55,079 nt of DNA from an uncultured Prochlorococcus sp. GTDB taxonomy: Bacteria; Cyanobacteriota; Cyanobacteriia; PCC-6307; Cyanobiaceae. Under the pieces are notes generated by a model, which was not told the DNA's origin, made no database searches, and saw nothing but the letters and a program-made list of their open reading frames with translations. Where the stretch lies: positions 1 to 55,079 of the forward strand of contig CACHVD010000006.1 of assembly GCA_902583265.1 (NCBI GenBank), given 5' to 3'. Both the position numbers and the translations under genes were made by a program. Below are positions 8,934 to 19,249 of the stretch, piece by piece (position 1 is the stretch's first letter; each line of letters starts with the position of its first letter).

Positions 8934-10721
8934 ATGTCTCAGCAAATTATCATAGCTGAGCAGTCTCGAATTGCAGCACTACTCACAGATGATCGAGTTG
9001 ATGAATTAATCGTCGCACAAGGCCAATATCAGATTGGTGATATTTTTTTAGGAACAGTTGAAAATGTTCTCCCTGGCATTGATGCCGCTTTCATAAATAT
9101 TGGTGAGAGTGATAAAAATGGATTCATCCATGTATCAGATTTAGGTCCTTTAAAACTCAAGAAGGGAACATTAGGAATAACTGAACTACTAGAGCCCAAG
9201 CAAAAAGTTCTTGTTCAGGTAATTAAAGAGCCTACAGGATCTAAAGGTCCTAGACTTTCCGGTAGTATTTCAATACCTGGAAAGTACTTAATATTTCAGC
9301 CATATGGCCAGGGAGTAAATATTTCCAGAAAAATAAACACAGAAACAGAACGGAACCGTTTAAAAGCTCTAGGGGTTTTAATTAAACCAACTAGCACAGG
9401 TTTACTATTTAGAACAGAAGCAGAAAAGATTAAAGAAGAACTACTTATTGAAGATTTAGAAAATTTAATTCAAGAATGGGATAATATCTTACAAGTTTCT
9501 GAGACTTTAAATCCACCAAATTTAATCAAAAGAGATGATGATTTTTCTCTTAAGATTTTAAGAGATCATATTAAAGCATCAACTAAAACAGTAATTATTG
9601 ATAGTAAATTATCGGTTGAGAGGGCAAAAGATTTCTTAACGAATTATGAATCTAATGTAGATATTGAATTTCATGATGAAGATTTGAACCAACATATTTT
9701 AGAAAAATACGAAATTAAGAAAACAATTCAAAAAGCTCTTCAACCGCGAGTGGATCTTCCTTCAGGAGGCTATATAATTATTGAACCAACTGAAGCTTTA
9801 ACAGTAATTGATGTAAACTCTGGATCATTTACAAGATCCGCAAACTCAAGACAGACTGTTTTGTGGACGAATTGCGAAGCAGCTGTTGAAATATCTAGAC
9901 AAATGAAATTAAGAAATATTGGCGGAGTTATCGTAATAGATTTTATTGATATGGAATCTAGAAGAGATCAATTTCAGTTACTTGAACATTTTACTTCAGC
10001 GATAAAAGATGATTCTGCTAGACCTCAGATAGCTCAGCTTACTGAATTAGGTTTAGTTGAGTTAACAAGAAAAAGGCAAGGTCAAAATATATATGAATTA
10101 TTCGGTAAAAAATGTTCTTCCTGCAATGGGACAGGCCATGTAGAAAATCAATTGAATTTTGAAATTTCTAATTTGCAAGTTAAAAATATTGAAGAAAAGG
10201 CTTCTAAATCAAATAACAATCAGGCAAAAATAGATGAAAAAGCATTACTTAACACCAAGAATTTAAATAAAGAGGATTCTTCTATTAAAAAAGAAAATGA
10301 TAATGATGAATTTAATACATTAAATTCGAAAGAAAAAAATATAGTAACTGTTGATCTTACAAATGATGAGAAAATTGTTTTCAGTCACTTAGGTATTAAT
10401 CCACTAATAAAGTTAGGGAAAGAATATCTAACTAGTAATAGTTTTGTGAGTTTGAAGAACAATAGTACGGAAAAAGAAAATACTTTAGATAATAAAAAAA
10501 CAACAACTGGAAAACGAGTCAAAAAAACCTCACAATCCAGAGAACTTGAAGAGATACCGATTACTATCGAAGAAAACGCAAATTCCAATGATGAAGCAAA
10601 AAACAAAACTAATGAAAGTGAAGAAGTTGTATCTTTGGATCAAAAGAATGAAATTGAAATAACAGATGAAATAAAAAATGCAAGAAAAAAAAGAAGAAGA
10701 TCCTCTGCAAGTATTGAATAA
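8934..10721 (+). CDS. rne: Ribonuclease E/G
   Basis: An endoribonuclease that starts mRNA decay and processes rRNA and tRNA precursors. The 595-residue protein has an N-terminal S1 domain (about 35-110), the 5'-sensor/RNase H-like region, the DNase I-like catalytic segment [16 protein letters not shown] with its Mg-binding aspartates, a second acidic cluster near VIDFIDM, and the zinc-link CSSCNGTG. After about residue 410 comes a low-complexity charged tail ending in [11 protein letters not shown]. In cyanobacteria a C-terminal Arg-rich peptide of RNase E recruits PNPase, and this tail resembles a shortened version. The tail codons overlap the rnhB start by 44 bp. Confidence 0.96.
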   Translation: MSQQIIIAEQSRIAALLTDDRVDELIVAQGQYQIGDIFLGTVENVLPGIDAAFINIGESDKNGFIHVSDLGPLKLKKGTLGITELLEPKQKVLVQVIKEPTGSKGPRLSGSISIPGKYLIFQPYGQGVNISRKINTETERNRLKALGVLIKPTSTGLLFRTEAEKIKEELLIEDLENLIQEWDNILQVSETLNPPNLIKRDDDFSLKILRDHIKASTKTVIIDSKLSVERAKDFLTNYESNVDIEFHDEDLNQHILEKYEIKKTIQKALQPRVDLPSGGYIIIEPTEALTVIDVNSGSFTRSANSRQTVLWTNCEAAVEISRQMKLRNIGGVIVIDFIDMESRRDQFQLLEHFTSAIKDDSARPQIAQLTELGLVELTRKRQGQNIYELFGKKCSSCNGTGHVENQLNFEISNLQVKNIEEKASKSNNNQAKIDEKALLNTKNLNKEDSSIKKENDNDEFNTLNSKEKNIVTVDLTNDEKIVFSHLGINPLIKLGKEYLTSNSFVSLKNNSTEKENTLDNKKTTTGKRVKKTSQSRELEEIPITIEENANSNDEAKNKTNESEEVVSLDQKNEIEITDEIKNARKKRRRSSASIE

Positions 10722-11295
10722 AGTGTATGAAGTTGGAATGGATGAAGTTGGGAGGGGAGCAGTTTTTGGCCCAGTTTTCTCAGCAGTTGTATTATTAACT
10801 GAAAAAAATAAATTTATCCTAAAAAAATTTGGAGTAATGGATAGTAAAAAATTAACTCCCAAAAAAAGAAACTTCCTTTTTCCAAAAATTTTGTCCCTTT
10901 CTACAGATTATGGAATTGGACAATCCTCTGTTAGAGAAATAGATAAGTTCGGCATCAGAGTTGCAACTGAACTTTCAATGATAAGAGCTATAAAAAAATT
11001 AAAAGAAAAACCATCTGAATTATTAATTGATGGACCATTGTTGTTAAGGCCATGGAAGGGAATTCAAAAAAATATAGTGTCGGGAGACTCGAAATTTACT
11101 TCAATATCTTCAGCGAGCATAGTTGCAAAAGTATCTCGCGATAATCTTATGGAAAGTTTAGAAAAAAAATTCTCAGGATACTTTATTTTTAAAAATAAAG
11201 GATATGGTACTAAAGAACATCTTTCAAGTATCAAAGAAAATGGAATAACTAATCTTCATAGGAAAAGTTTTTTAACGAAATCAAATCTTATTTGA
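10678..11295 (+). CDS. rnhB: Ribonuclease HII
   Basis: RNase HII cleaves RNA in RNA/DNA hybrids and removes single ribonucleotides. The 205-residue protein has the catalytic [13 protein letters not shown] motif (acidic residues at about D22 and E23), [15 protein letters not shown] and [10 protein letters not shown], the usual active-site blocks. The ATG at 10678 lies 44 bp inside rne in another frame; the catalytic motif begins only at residue 20 and no later in-frame ATG precedes it, so the overlap is probably real and implies translational coupling. Its 3' end overlaps the convergent DUF1997 gene by 15 bp. Confidence 0.95.
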   Translation: MQEKKEEDPLQVLNKVYEVGMDEVGRGAVFGPVFSAVVLLTEKNKFILKKFGVMDSKKLTPKKRNFLFPKILSLSTDYGIGQSSVREIDKFGIRVATELSMIRAIKKLKEKPSELLIDGPLLLRPWKGIQKNIVSGDSKFTSISSASIVAKVSRDNLMESLEKKFSGYFIFKNKGYGTKEHLSSIKENGITNLHRKSFLTKSNLI

Positions 11296-11799
11296 TTCAC
11301 ACCACTCCAAAAAATCTTTAACTAACTGCTGTTGAACTCTTGTCTTTATTCCCAATAAAATCCCATTTAATACTGAATGACCAGTAGATTCTAAAATTTT
11401 CTTTGGTACTAGCTTTAATAAAGGAGGTTGGCTCACAGATACTCCTAGAAGCGCCTCCCCTTCTAATCCAATATCAGTTGCTTCCAAATTCGCTTTCAAA
11501 ATAAGATTGAAGTCATCTATCATCCCCAAACCATCCAATGTACTTTCAAGAGCACTCATTTTTAAAATTCCTTCTTTATTTTCTACCGCAATTGAAACAA
11601 CAGGGTTAATATCTAATTGGAAAACCTTAAAACTTGTTACTGTATACTTGTACTTACCTTCCCCTTCAGGTAATAATTTTTTTGAGTCTAGCATTGCTCC
11701 AACAACTCTTTCTTCTTCCAAAAGATACTTAGAAAGATATTCTTTATTTCTTGTTACAGAAAGCTTTAGTTTCTGTTTAGCATCAAAAGACAACAGCAT
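11281..11799 (-). CDS. DUF1997 family protein
   Basis: A 172-residue protein matching the cyanobacterial/plastid DUF1997 family, whose fold is thought to resemble START/coenzyme-Q-binding lipid-transfer domains; the function is not established. It begins [15 protein letters not shown] and has an alternating hydrophobic, beta-rich pattern with no signal peptide or membrane segment, ending in a helix with [14 protein letters not shown]. The ORF is intact here, although a 55-bp part of it (11369-11423) reappears inside infB. The gene is tail-to-tail with rnhB (15-bp overlap) and divergent from pheA with a 52-bp gap. Confidence 0.75.
   Translation of the reverse strand: MLLSFDAKQKLKLSVTRNKEYLSKYLLEEERVVGAMLDSKKLLPEGEGKYKYTVTSFKVFQLDINPVVSIAVENKEGILKMSALESTLDGLGMIDDFNLILKANLEATDIGLEGEALLGVSVSQPPLLKLVPKKILESTGHSVLNGILLGIKTRVQQQLVKDFLEWCESNKI
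11369..11423 (+). repeat. 55-bp perfect direct repeat, copy 2 (inside the DUF1997 gene)
   Basis: Identical to 1561-1615 and in the same orientation on the + strand. Here the sequence belongs to an uninterrupted gene read on the minus strand and encodes roughly [18 protein letters not shown] in that gene, so it is the likely original. Confidence 0.97.
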
Positions 11800-11851
11800 T
11801 TTCTATATTCCTCCAATGCTTATTTGATTTCTTTTTTTCTTACTTTTAATC

Positions 11852-12697
11852 ATGCGCAAACAAGTTGCATATTTAGGTCCTAAAGGGACATACGCAGAAA
11901 AAGCAGCTCATATTTTATCAAAGCTTGCCAATTTTCATTCACCTATATTTGTACCATGTAAAGGGTTACATTCGGTCATTAAATCAATAGCGTTCAACAA
12001 TTGTGATGCTGCTGTAGTTCCTATTGAAAATTCTGTAGAAGGCGGAGTTACAGCCACCTTAGATGCCCTTTGGAAATTTCCTGATATTTTTATAAATAAA
12101 GCAATTGTTTTACCTATAAGACATGCATTAATAAGTGATGGAGAACTTTCAATTATCTCAGAAGTACTATCTCATCCTCAAGCATTAGCTCAATGTTCAG
12201 AATGGTTATCTGAAAATCTTCCTAATGCGATCCCTCTTCCAACAAATTCAACATCAGAGGCAGTCAATATGGTTAAAGGAAGTAAATTTAGAGCAGCTAT
12301 CGGTTCGAAATCTTTAATTAAAATTGAAGGACTTAAAGAATTAGCGTTTCCTATAAATGACGTCCCTGGTAATTGCACAAGATTTGTCTTATTGAGCAAA
12401 GAATCAAATTTTGATTCAGCAAATATTGCCAGTTTTGCTTTCTCATTAATCTCTAATAAACCTGGTGCTTTGCTAGAAGCAATTAATCATATTGCAAATT
12501 TTGGATTTAATATGAGTAAAATTGAGTCTAGACCTTCTAAGAGAGAGTTAGGCGAATATATAATTTATATTGATTTAGAAATAAATAATCAAAATAATAT
12601 TGCAAATCTTCGCGAATTAAAAAATCATTTAGAACCTCTATGCAATAACTTCGTTGATTTTGGAAATTATTTTTCTGAAAAAATTGATCTAAATTAA
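11852..12697 (+). CDS. pheA: Prephenate dehydratase
   Basis: Converts prephenate to phenylpyruvate in phenylalanine synthesis. The 281-residue protein starts VAYLGPKGTYAEKAA, then has VVPIENSVEGGVTATLD and the catalytic-site GNCTRFVLLS, all typical of the dehydratase domain (about 1-190), followed by an ACT domain with GALLEAINHIANFGFNM and KIESRPSK, the phenylalanine-binding signature used for feedback inhibition. There is no chorismate mutase domain, so it is the monofunctional form. It ends 1 bp before the convergent methyltransferase gene. Confidence 0.96.
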   Translation: MRKQVAYLGPKGTYAEKAAHILSKLANFHSPIFVPCKGLHSVIKSIAFNNCDAAVVPIENSVEGGVTATLDALWKFPDIFINKAIVLPIRHALISDGELSIISEVLSHPQALAQCSEWLSENLPNAIPLPTNSTSEAVNMVKGSKFRAAIGSKSLIKIEGLKELAFPINDVPGNCTRFVLLSKESNFDSANIASFAFSLISNKPGALLEAINHIANFGFNMSKIESRPSKRELGEYIIYIDLEINNQNNIANLRELKNHLEPLCNNFVDFGNYFSEKIDLN

Positions 12698-12698
12698 T

Positions 12699-13634
12699 TT
12701 ACCCTCTGCATTTATATACTCCAAACTCCATTAAACCTTTTCCAAATGCCCAATTCATGAGAAGTATAGTTGGGACTTCTCTAATTGACTTTATCAATGC
12801 TAAGGGTCCCAGAGACAAAATTGCAAATGGTCTTCGTATGCCTTCAATAATGGAGTCGAACCATGAAGGGTTTGTATAAGTATTCCAATTTTCAGAAATA
12901 ACTCTTCCTGCACTATTTTTATTAGTCTTCAGAATATTACCGAAATCATTAATGCTAATAAAATTAGGATGTACCCACTGTTCAAGTAATTGTTTAAGTA
13001 CTAACCTCTCAATAAAAGATGGAGGGTATGCCTTAAGATCTCTTGAGTTCCAATCAGCCAATGCCAAATACCCGCCAGGTCTCAAAGTTCTTAACATTTC
13101 ATCTGCAAACTTAGCTTTATCTTTCATGTGTGCACCAGCCTCAACACTCCAAACAGCATCAAATACTCCATCATCAAATTTTAAATTCAATGCATCCATA
13201 ACTTGGAAGCTGCAATTTAGTCCTGCAGGAGTAAGTTCTCTAGCTCTTTTTACTTGAGCAGGACTAATTGTTATTCCAGTAACATTAAAACCATAATATT
13301 TTGCAAGAATCCTTGAACTTCCTCCTATTCCACAGCCTACATCCAGGATTCTGGAACCTTTTGGCAATTTATCTAAATCACTCCATTTGACTAACTCATG
13401 TACAAACTGGACTTTAGCCTCTCTAAAATCAATATTTTTCTTTCTGGAGGGATAAAAACCTAAGTGGATATGCTCTCCCCACAACCTCTCAAGTAATTTA
13501 TCTTGGGTCCAAGCATCATATGCAGATGCTACTGTACCAGAAGAAATAAATTTTCTGGCGTTAATTCTCCAAATAATAGATAAAATTAAAATAAATAAAA
13601 CTAGTAAAAAAAAAGGTATAAATAATTCAAACAT
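12699..13634 (-). CDS. 2-methyl-6-phytyl/solanyl-benzoquinone methyltransferase (MPBQ/MSBQ MT)
   Basis: A SAM-dependent methyltransferase for ring methylation in plastoquinone and tocopherol synthesis. The 311-residue protein has an N-terminal hydrophobic anchor (FIPFFLLVLFILILSIIW), then AYDAWTQDKLLERLWGEHIH, the SAM-binding ILDVGCGIGGSSRILAKYYG, and a C-terminal KSIREVPTILLMNWAFG. The order and wording of these blocks match my memory of Synechocystis Sll0418, the characterised MPBQ methyltransferase. A gamma-tocopherol methyltransferase role is the main alternative, because the two are related; the membrane anchor and the C-terminal block favour MPBQ/MSBQ. The downstream neighbour starts right after it in a likely two-gene unit with the Lon-domain gene. 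Confidence 0.85.
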   Translation of the reverse strand: MFELFIPFFLLVLFILILSIIWRINARKFISSGTVASAYDAWTQDKLLERLWGEHIHLGFYPSRKKNIDFREAKVQFVHELVKWSDLDKLPKGSRILDVGCGIGGSSRILAKYYGFNVTGITISPAQVKRARELTPAGLNCSFQVMDALNLKFDDGVFDAVWSVEAGAHMKDKAKFADEMLRTLRPGGYLALADWNSRDLKAYPPSFIERLVLKQLLEQWVHPNFISINDFGNILKTNKNSAGRVISENWNTYTNPSWFDSIIEGIRRPFAILSLGPLALIKSIREVPTILLMNWAFGKGLMEFGVYKCRG

Positions 13635-14291
13635 TTAATTTTCTTTTATATCAGGAAGACTTTCTTTCAAAGCAGTTCTTGCTGCCAGTTGTTTTCTTGT
13701 ATGATCAAGCATTTCATATTCTCTTTGCAAACGAGTATAAGTATTTCTTTCCTCTAGAAGTCTTTGCTGCTCCTCTGCAACAGGACCGCCCAAATGTGAA
13801 CCAATCCAAAATGATAATTCCATTGGATTCTTTGGTAATTTATCGGGAAGATTTTTCTTAGTATTTGTAAGCTTACCTGTTAGATTAATAACATCCTTCA
13901 GTGCTTCTGTAACTGAATCTTTTAGAGAATCTAATTTTTGAAGGTTTTCAATATTATCATCATTAACCCAGCTTACCATCGCCGAACAAAATGGAGTTGA
14001 GCGAATGATTTCTAAAACTTGAAATCTTTGCTGTCCGAGAGTGATGATGTTACTTCTTCCATCATCTGAAGTTTGATGTTTTATTATTTGGGCGCAACAT
14101 CCAATATTGGCCATACTTTTAGTATTTGGATCCCACTTTATAACTCCAAACATAGAATCGGTCTCGAGTACAGATTGAAGCATAATTCTGTATCTCGATT
14201 CAAAGATATGTAAAGGTAATACTTCTTGAGGAAAAAGGACTACCTCTGGCAAAGGAAATAAAGGTAATTCCCTTACTGAGAGCTCTCCCAT
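13635..14291 (-). CDS. Lon N-terminal (substrate-binding) domain protein
   Basis: A stand-alone Lon N-domain protein (LonN/PUA-like fold) without ATPase or protease domains. The start ELPLFPLPEVVLFPQEVLPL and HIFESRYRIML are the family signature; the C-terminal third is helical and charged. Proteins of this type are conserved in cyanobacteria, with an unproven role possibly in substrate recognition. At 218 residues it is the usual length for the short form. It lies directly upstream of, and abuts, the methyltransferase gene, and 55 bp downstream of the rpsJ end on the same strand. Confidence 0.85.
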   Translation of the reverse strand: MGELSVRELPLFPLPEVVLFPQEVLPLHIFESRYRIMLQSVLETDSMFGVIKWDPNTKSMANIGCCAQIIKHQTSDDGRSNIITLGQQRFQVLEIIRSTPFCSAMVSWVNDDNIENLQKLDSLKDSVTEALKDVINLTGKLTNTKKNLPDKLPKNPMELSFWIGSHLGGPVAEEQQRLLEERNTYTRLQREYEMLDHTRKQLAARTALKESLPDIKEN

Positions 14292-14346
14292 TTAAACCTC
14301 ATTTATATTTATTATTTTAGACAATTAATGTCTTTTTCGGGATTTA

Positions 14347-14667
14347 TTAAAGTTTAACTTCTATATCAACACCACTAGGAAGATCCAACTTCATTAAAGC
14401 ATCAATTGTTTTTGCAGAAGGACTATAGATATCGATTATTCTTCGATGAGTTCTCGTCTCAAAATGCTCTCTAGAATCTTTATCGACATGTGGCGACCTT
14501 AAAACGCAATAGATTTTCCTTTTTGTAGGTAAAGGTATTGGACCAATTGCTGAGGCTGAAGTAGTATCAGCAGTTTGGATTATTTTATCGCAAGACAAAT
14601 CAAGCATTCTTCTATCAAAAGCTTTAAGTCTTATTCTTATTTTTTGTTGTGCAATTGATGCAGTCAT
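14347..14667 (-). CDS. rpsJ: 30S ribosomal protein S10
   Basis: Small-subunit protein that also acts as NusE in antitermination. The 106-residue sequence has [15 protein letters not shown] near the start, [19 protein letters not shown] in the middle and [16 protein letters not shown]. In this lineage rpsJ sits at the end of the str operon, after tuf, rather than at the head of the S10 cluster, which begins elsewhere in the window with rplD-rplW. Confidence 0.97.
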   Translation of the reverse strand: MTASIAQQKIRIRLKAFDRRMLDLSCDKIIQTADTTSASAIGPIPLPTKRKIYCVLRSPHVDKDSREHFETRTHRRIIDIYSPSAKTIDALMKLDLPSGVDIEVKL

Positions 14668-14683
14668 AATTAAAAATTAACTT

Positions 14684-14717
14684 AAATGGAGGGCTATTGA
14701 GTAAAAACAGCCCATTT
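14684..14717 (-). terminator. Imperfect hairpin in the tuf-rpsJ spacer (attenuator or terminator candidate)
   Basis: Arms AAATGG-(AGG)-GCT and AGC-CCATTT pair around a loop with one asymmetric bulge. It lies just past tuf, upstream of rpsJ. On the minus strand a moderately T-rich run follows, not a clean U-tract, so it may only dampen read-through from tuf into rpsJ. Confidence 0.3.
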
Positions 14718-14767
14718 CCATCTACTTATATTAAATGATTAAGGTTAAATTCTTAAAATTAAATATA

Positions 14768-15967
14768 TTATTTGAGGATTTTAGAAACAACTCCAGCACC
14801 AATAGTACGTCCACCTTCACGGATCGCAAATCGCATACCTTGTTCAATAGCTACTGGACAAATTAATTCTCCAGTCATCTTGATTCTGTCTCCTGGCATA
14901 ACCATTTCAACATTAGAACCATCATCAGAGGTAAATGCTGTTATTTGACCTGTCACATCAGTTGTTCTGATGTAAAACTGTGGTCTATATCCTGCGAAGA
15001 AAGGAGTATGTCTGCCGCCTTCCTCTTTTTTTAAAACATAAACTTCTCCTTCAAATTGAGTATGGGGAGTTATTGACCCTTTCTTAACAAGAACCATTCC
15101 TCTCTCAATATCCTCTTTCTGAACACCACGTAAAAGTAATCCAACATTGTCTCCAGCCATACCTTCATCAAGAAGTTTACGGAACATTTCAACTCCAGTA
15201 ACTGTTGTTACTCTTGTGTCTCTTATTCCAACTATTTCAACTTCTTCTCCAACTTTAACTTTACCTCTCTCAATTCTTCCGGTAGCAACAGTTCCTCTAC
15301 CAGTGATTGAGAAAACATCTTCAACAGCCATCAAGAATGGTTTATCAACTTCTCTTTCTGGTTCAGGAATGTTAGCATCGACTGCTTTCATTAATTCTTC
15401 GATCTTTGATTCCCAAGTAGAATCACCTTCGAGAGCTTTTAAACCTGAAACTTGAACGATAGGAATATCATCTCCAGGGAAGTCATAACTATCTAGTAGT
15501 TCTCTTATTTCCATTTCAACGAGTTCAATAATTTCTTCATCATCGACCATATCGCACTTATTGAGAGCAACTACTAGGGCAGGAACTCCAACCTGTTTAG
15601 CTAAAAGAATATGCTCTTTTGTTTGAGCCATAGGACCATCTGTAGCTGCGCAAACAAGAATTGCTCCATCCATCTGGGCGGCCCCTGTGATCATATTTTT
15701 GACATAATCAGCATGTCCTGGGCAATCTACATGAGCATAATGTCTGCCTTCAGTTTCATATTCGACGTGAGCGGTATTAATAGTAATGCCACGCTCTCTT
15801 TCTTCAGGAGCACCATCAATGTCTCCATAGTCTTGAGCTTGAGCTTGACCTTTTTTGGCTAATACATTAGTAATAGCAGCAGTTAGTGTTGTTTTTCCAT
15901 GATCAACATGGCCAATAGTACCTATGTTGACATGTGGTTTGTTCCTTTCGAACTTCTCGCGAGCCAT
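14768..15967 (-). CDS. tuf: Translation elongation factor Tu
   Basis: GTPase that carries aminoacyl-tRNA to the ribosome. The 399-residue protein contains [10 protein letters not shown] (P-loop), the switch [35 protein letters not shown] and SGLKAL, then the two beta-barrel domains ending in [15 protein letters not shown]. Length and all GTPase motifs are as expected. It lies 45 bp downstream of fusA on the same strand. Only one copy is seen in the window. Confidence 0.98.
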   Translation of the reverse strand: MAREKFERNKPHVNIGTIGHVDHGKTTLTAAITNVLAKKGQAQAQDYGDIDGAPEERERGITINTAHVEYETEGRHYAHVDCPGHADYVKNMITGAAQMDGAILVCAATDGPMAQTKEHILLAKQVGVPALVVALNKCDMVDDEEIIELVEMEIRELLDSYDFPGDDIPIVQVSGLKALEGDSTWESKIEELMKAVDANIPEPEREVDKPFLMAVEDVFSITGRGTVATGRIERGKVKVGEEVEIVGIRDTRVTTVTGVEMFRKLLDEGMAGDNVGLLLRGVQKEDIERGMVLVKKGSITPHTQFEGEVYVLKKEEGGRHTPFFAGYRPQFYIRTTDVTGQITAFTSDDGSNVEMVMPGDRIKMTGELICPVAIEQGMRFAIREGGRTIGAGVVSKILK

Positions 15968-16012
15968 TTTGAATTAAAGAATCGAGGGTTTAAGAGTGTT
16001 TTAGTTTAGAGA

Positions 16013-18088
16013 TCAGGAGTTGCCCTGATTCTTGGAAATGATAGCTTCAGCAACATTACGAGGAACTTCCTCATAATTTGCGAACTCCATTGAAAATATA
16101 CCCCGACCTTGAGTCATTGATCGGAGTTGAGTGGCATAACCGAACATTTCGGCTAAGGGCACTTTGGCCTGTACCTTAGACAATCCATCATCAACAGATT
16201 GTCCTTCTACTTGACCTCTTCTAGAAGAGAGATCACCAATTACAGATCCAAGAAAGTCGTCAGGACTTTCGACCTCGACTTTCATCATAGGCTCTAAAAG
16301 GACAGGATTGCATTTTTTAACCCCGTCTTTAAAAGCCATGGAACCTGCAATTTTGAAGGCCATTTCAGATGAGTCTACATCGTGGAATGAACCATCGACT
16401 AGTGTTACTTTTACATCAATGAGTGGATAACCGGCAAGAACACCAGATTCACAAGTTTCTTTCATACCATTAGATGCTGGACCGATGTACTCTTTTGGTA
16501 CAGCTCCGCCAACAATTTTGTTAACAAATTCAAAACCTTTTCCTACTTCAGCAGGTTCCATTTCAATAATTACGTGACCATATTGACCTTTTCCTCCAGT
16601 CTGTCTTGCATATTTACCTTCACCTTTAGAACTAGACCTAATAGTTTCTCTATATGAAACCTGAGGAGCTCCTATATTTGCTTCAACTTTAAATTCCCTT
16701 AGCATTCTGTCAACAAGGATCTCTAAGTGCAACTCACCCATACCTGCAATAACCGTCTGATTTGTCTCAGGATCTGTACTTACTCTGAAGGTTGGATCCT
16801 CTTCAGATAAAGCAGTTAAGGCTTTTGATAGTTTTTCCATATCGCCTTTGGTTTTTGGCTCAACCGCCACCGAGATAACTGGTTCAGGGATAAACAATGT
16901 CTCCAAAACTATTGGATCTTCTGTGTTACATAAGGTGTCGCCAGTAGTTGTGTTCTTGAGACCTAATACAGCTCCTAAATCCCCAGCCCTCAATTCATCA
17001 ACTTCCTCTCTTTCATCAGCTTTAAGAATCACTAATCTAGAAATTCTTTCTTTAGCATCTTTAGTAGAATTCATTACATAACTTCCTTTGGAAAGAACAC
17101 CTGAATACATTCTTACAAAAGTTAATTTTCCATATGGATCTGACATCACTTTGAAAGCTAAAGCACTGAAAGGAGCATTATCATCTGAAGGTCTAACATC
17201 TTCTTTACCACTTGGTAAAACACCTTGTATTGGTTTCACATCAACTGGTGCTGGCAAGTAATCAACTACAGCATCTAATACGAGTTGGACACCTTTATTC
17301 TTAAAAGCTGAGCCACAAAGTACAGGAACCAATCCATGTTTTAAAACCCCTTCCCTGATACCTTTTTTAAGTTGTTCTTCAGATAATTCTCCTGTATCAA
17401 GGAATATTTCAATTAACTTCTCATCATTTTCTGCAACACTTTCCATTAACTTATTTCTCCACTCAGCAGCCTCTTCTTGCATTTCAGAAGGAATTGGTGC
17501 TTCTTCAATATCAGTGCCTAAGTCATTTTTATAAAGATAAGCTTTGTTAGCTACTAAATCAATGATGCCAGTAAGATCTCCCTCAGCTCCAATTGGTAGC
17601 TGAATAGGAAGGGCATTTGCCTTAAGTCGATCTTTAATCTGCTTGTTAACTTTTAAGAAATCTGCGCCGGTTCTGTCCATTTTGTTTACAAAAACCATTC
17701 TAGGAACTGAGTATCTATCAGCTTGACGCCAAACTGTCTCAGATTGAGGCTGAACTCCACCAACTGCGCAAAATACAGCTATAACTCCATCCAAAACTCT
17801 CATTGATCTTTCCACTTCAATAGTAAAGTCAACGTGTCCCGGTGTATCAATAATATTAATTCTATGGTCTTGCCAACTTGTAGATATTGCAGCAGCTGTA
17901 ATAGTTATTCCTCTTTCTCTTTCTTGAGCCATCCAATCCGTTACGGCGGCACCATCATGAACCTCTCCTATCTTGTGAACCACACCTGAATAGAACAAGA
18001 TTCTCTCTGTCGTTGTTGTCTTCCCTGCATCAATGTGAGCGGCTATACCTATGTTCCTTACTCGCTCTAGGGGAAAGTCGCGTGCCAA
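16013..18088 (-). CDS. fusA: Translation elongation factor G
   Basis: GTPase that drives translocation on the ribosome. I place the start at a TTG (18088), giving the canonical [20 protein letters not shown] and 691 residues; an upstream in-frame ATG at 18130 would add 14 residues not usual for EF-G. Motifs: [32 protein letters not shown], then domains II-V with a C-terminal [13 protein letters not shown]. It lies between rpsG and tuf in the str operon. Confidence 0.96.
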   Translation of the reverse strand: MARDFPLERVRNIGIAAHIDAGKTTTTERILFYSGVVHKIGEVHDGAAVTDWMAQERERGITITAAAISTSWQDHRINIIDTPGHVDFTIEVERSMRVLDGVIAVFCAVGGVQPQSETVWRQADRYSVPRMVFVNKMDRTGADFLKVNKQIKDRLKANALPIQLPIGAEGDLTGIIDLVANKAYLYKNDLGTDIEEAPIPSEMQEEAAEWRNKLMESVAENDEKLIEIFLDTGELSEEQLKKGIREGVLKHGLVPVLCGSAFKNKGVQLVLDAVVDYLPAPVDVKPIQGVLPSGKEDVRPSDDNAPFSALAFKVMSDPYGKLTFVRMYSGVLSKGSYVMNSTKDAKERISRLVILKADEREEVDELRAGDLGAVLGLKNTTTGDTLCNTEDPIVLETLFIPEPVISVAVEPKTKGDMEKLSKALTALSEEDPTFRVSTDPETNQTVIAGMGELHLEILVDRMLREFKVEANIGAPQVSYRETIRSSSKGEGKYARQTGGKGQYGHVIIEMEPAEVGKGFEFVNKIVGGAVPKEYIGPASNGMKETCESGVLAGYPLIDVKVTLVDGSFHDVDSSEMAFKIAGSMAFKDGVKKCNPVLLEPMMKVEVESPDDFLGSVIGDLSSRRGQVEGQSVDDGLSKVQAKVPLAEMFGYATQLRSMTQGRGIFSMEFANYEEVPRNVAEAIISKNQGNS

Positions 18089-18183
18089 TTTTAAAGCTCC
18101 AAATAAATTGATTTTTAAATTATAGTTCACCCTAAAAGTAAACTTTTAACATAATAAACTACTCAAGTACCTTTTTGACGAAA

Positions 18184-18654
18184 TTAATATCTGTAATGTG
18201 CAAAAGCTTTATTAGCTTCAGCCATTTTATGTGTATCTTCTCTCTTTTTGACTGCACTACCAGTTTCATTTGCTGCATCCATCAACTCACCAGCAAGTTT
18301 TTGGGACATACTTTTTCCATTCCTTGCACGTGAGAATGTCACGAGCCATCTTAATGCCATAGCTGTACCTCTCTCTTGGCGTACTTCCATGGGCACTTGA
18401 TATGTTGCACCACCAACTCTTCTAGCTCGTACCTCTACAAGAGGAGTAGCATTTTTTACTGCTGTTTCGAATAATTCAACTGCGTTCCCACCTGTTCTCT
18501 CGCTTATTAAAGAAAAAGCATCAGACAATATTCTTTGAGCTGTAGATTTTTTACCATGTTTCATCAATCGAGAAATCATCATTGAAGCAAGACGACTATT
18601 AAATTGAGGATCTGGAAGAACTGGTCTTTTTACTGCTGCATTACGACGTGACAT
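18184..18654 (-). CDS. rpsG: 30S ribosomal protein S7
   Basis: 16S rRNA 3' domain organiser at the E-site. The 156-residue protein begins [16 protein letters not shown] and contains [14 protein letters not shown] and the basic [15 protein letters not shown], typical of S7. It lies 25 bp downstream of rpsL and about 95 bp upstream of the fusA start, within the str operon. Confidence 0.98.
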   Translation of the reverse strand: MSRRNAAVKRPVLPDPQFNSRLASMMISRLMKHGKKSTAQRILSDAFSLISERTGGNAVELFETAVKNATPLVEVRARRVGGATYQVPMEVRQERGTAMALRWLVTFSRARNGKSMSQKLAGELMDAANETGSAVKKREDTHKMAEANKAFAHYRY

Positions 18655-18679
18655 GTTTTTAAAAGGTGTTGTTTACAAA

Positions 18680-19054
18680 TTAATCTTTTGGAGCTTTTGC
18701 TCCGTATTTAGATCTGGATTGACGTCTATCTTTGACTCCAGCCGTATCTAAAGTTCCTCTTATTATATGATATCTAACTCCAGGTAAATCCTTAACTCTT
18801 CCACCCCTAAGTAGTACTACAGAGTGTTCTTGCAAATTATGACCAATTCCAGGAATATAAGCAGTTACTTCGAAACCAGAAGTTAATCTAACCCTAGCAA
18901 CCTTTCTCAAAGCTGAATTAGGCTTCTTTGGTGTTGATGTATAGACTCTCGTACATACCCCTCTTCTCTCAGGGCAAGCTTTTAATGCAGGAGATTTTGT
19001 TTTCTTTGTCAGACGTTTTCTTTCTGAACCTACTAATTGTGAGATGGTGGGCAT
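18680..19054 (-). CDS. rpsL: 30S ribosomal protein S12
   Basis: Decoding-centre protein. The 124-residue sequence has [15 protein letters not shown], the loop associated with streptomycin resistance, with lysine in the wild-type position, and [16 protein letters not shown]. It heads the str operon (rpsL-rpsG-fusA-tuf-rpsJ); its promoter should lie in the 195-bp spacer shared with divergent gltB. Confidence 0.98.
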   Translation of the reverse strand: MPTISQLVGSERKRLTKKTKSPALKACPERRGVCTRVYTSTPKKPNSALRKVARVRLTSGFEVTAYIPGIGHNLQEHSVVLLRGGRVKDLPGVRYHIIRGTLDTAGVKDRRQSRSKYGAKAPKD

Positions 19055-19207
19055 CTATTAAAACTTAGATAAAATAAATATTTAACAATCATAACCTTTT
19101 AAGAGCACTAACTAAAAGTTTTTAATTATATTTTTTTTTAAAATTTGTTAAATTAAGATTATTTGGTAAATATTAATTATCTTTAGATTTATTTTCATAT
19201 TTATTTT

Positions 19208-19213
19208 TATAAT
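19208..19213 (+). promoter_or_regulatory. Candidate -10 element of gltB
   Basis: A perfect TATAAT 36 bp before the gltB ATG, in the divergent rpsL-gltB spacer. In a genome this AT-rich the hexamer alone is weak evidence, but the spacing to the start codon is right for a short 5' UTR. Confidence 0.35.
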
Positions 19214-19249
19214 AGAAGTACATAAATAACTAAAAGATTTAAATAATCT

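Noticed and set aside
10530-10862. 110-aa minus-strand ORF over the rne/rnhB junction
   Set aside because: It is a shadow of two strongly supported genes; its phenylalanine-rich composition is the complement of Lys-rich codons.
19166-19179. Possible NtcA site upstream of gltS
   Set aside because: GTA-N8-TTA departs from the GTA-N8-TAC consensus and its spacing to the -10 is longer than usual.
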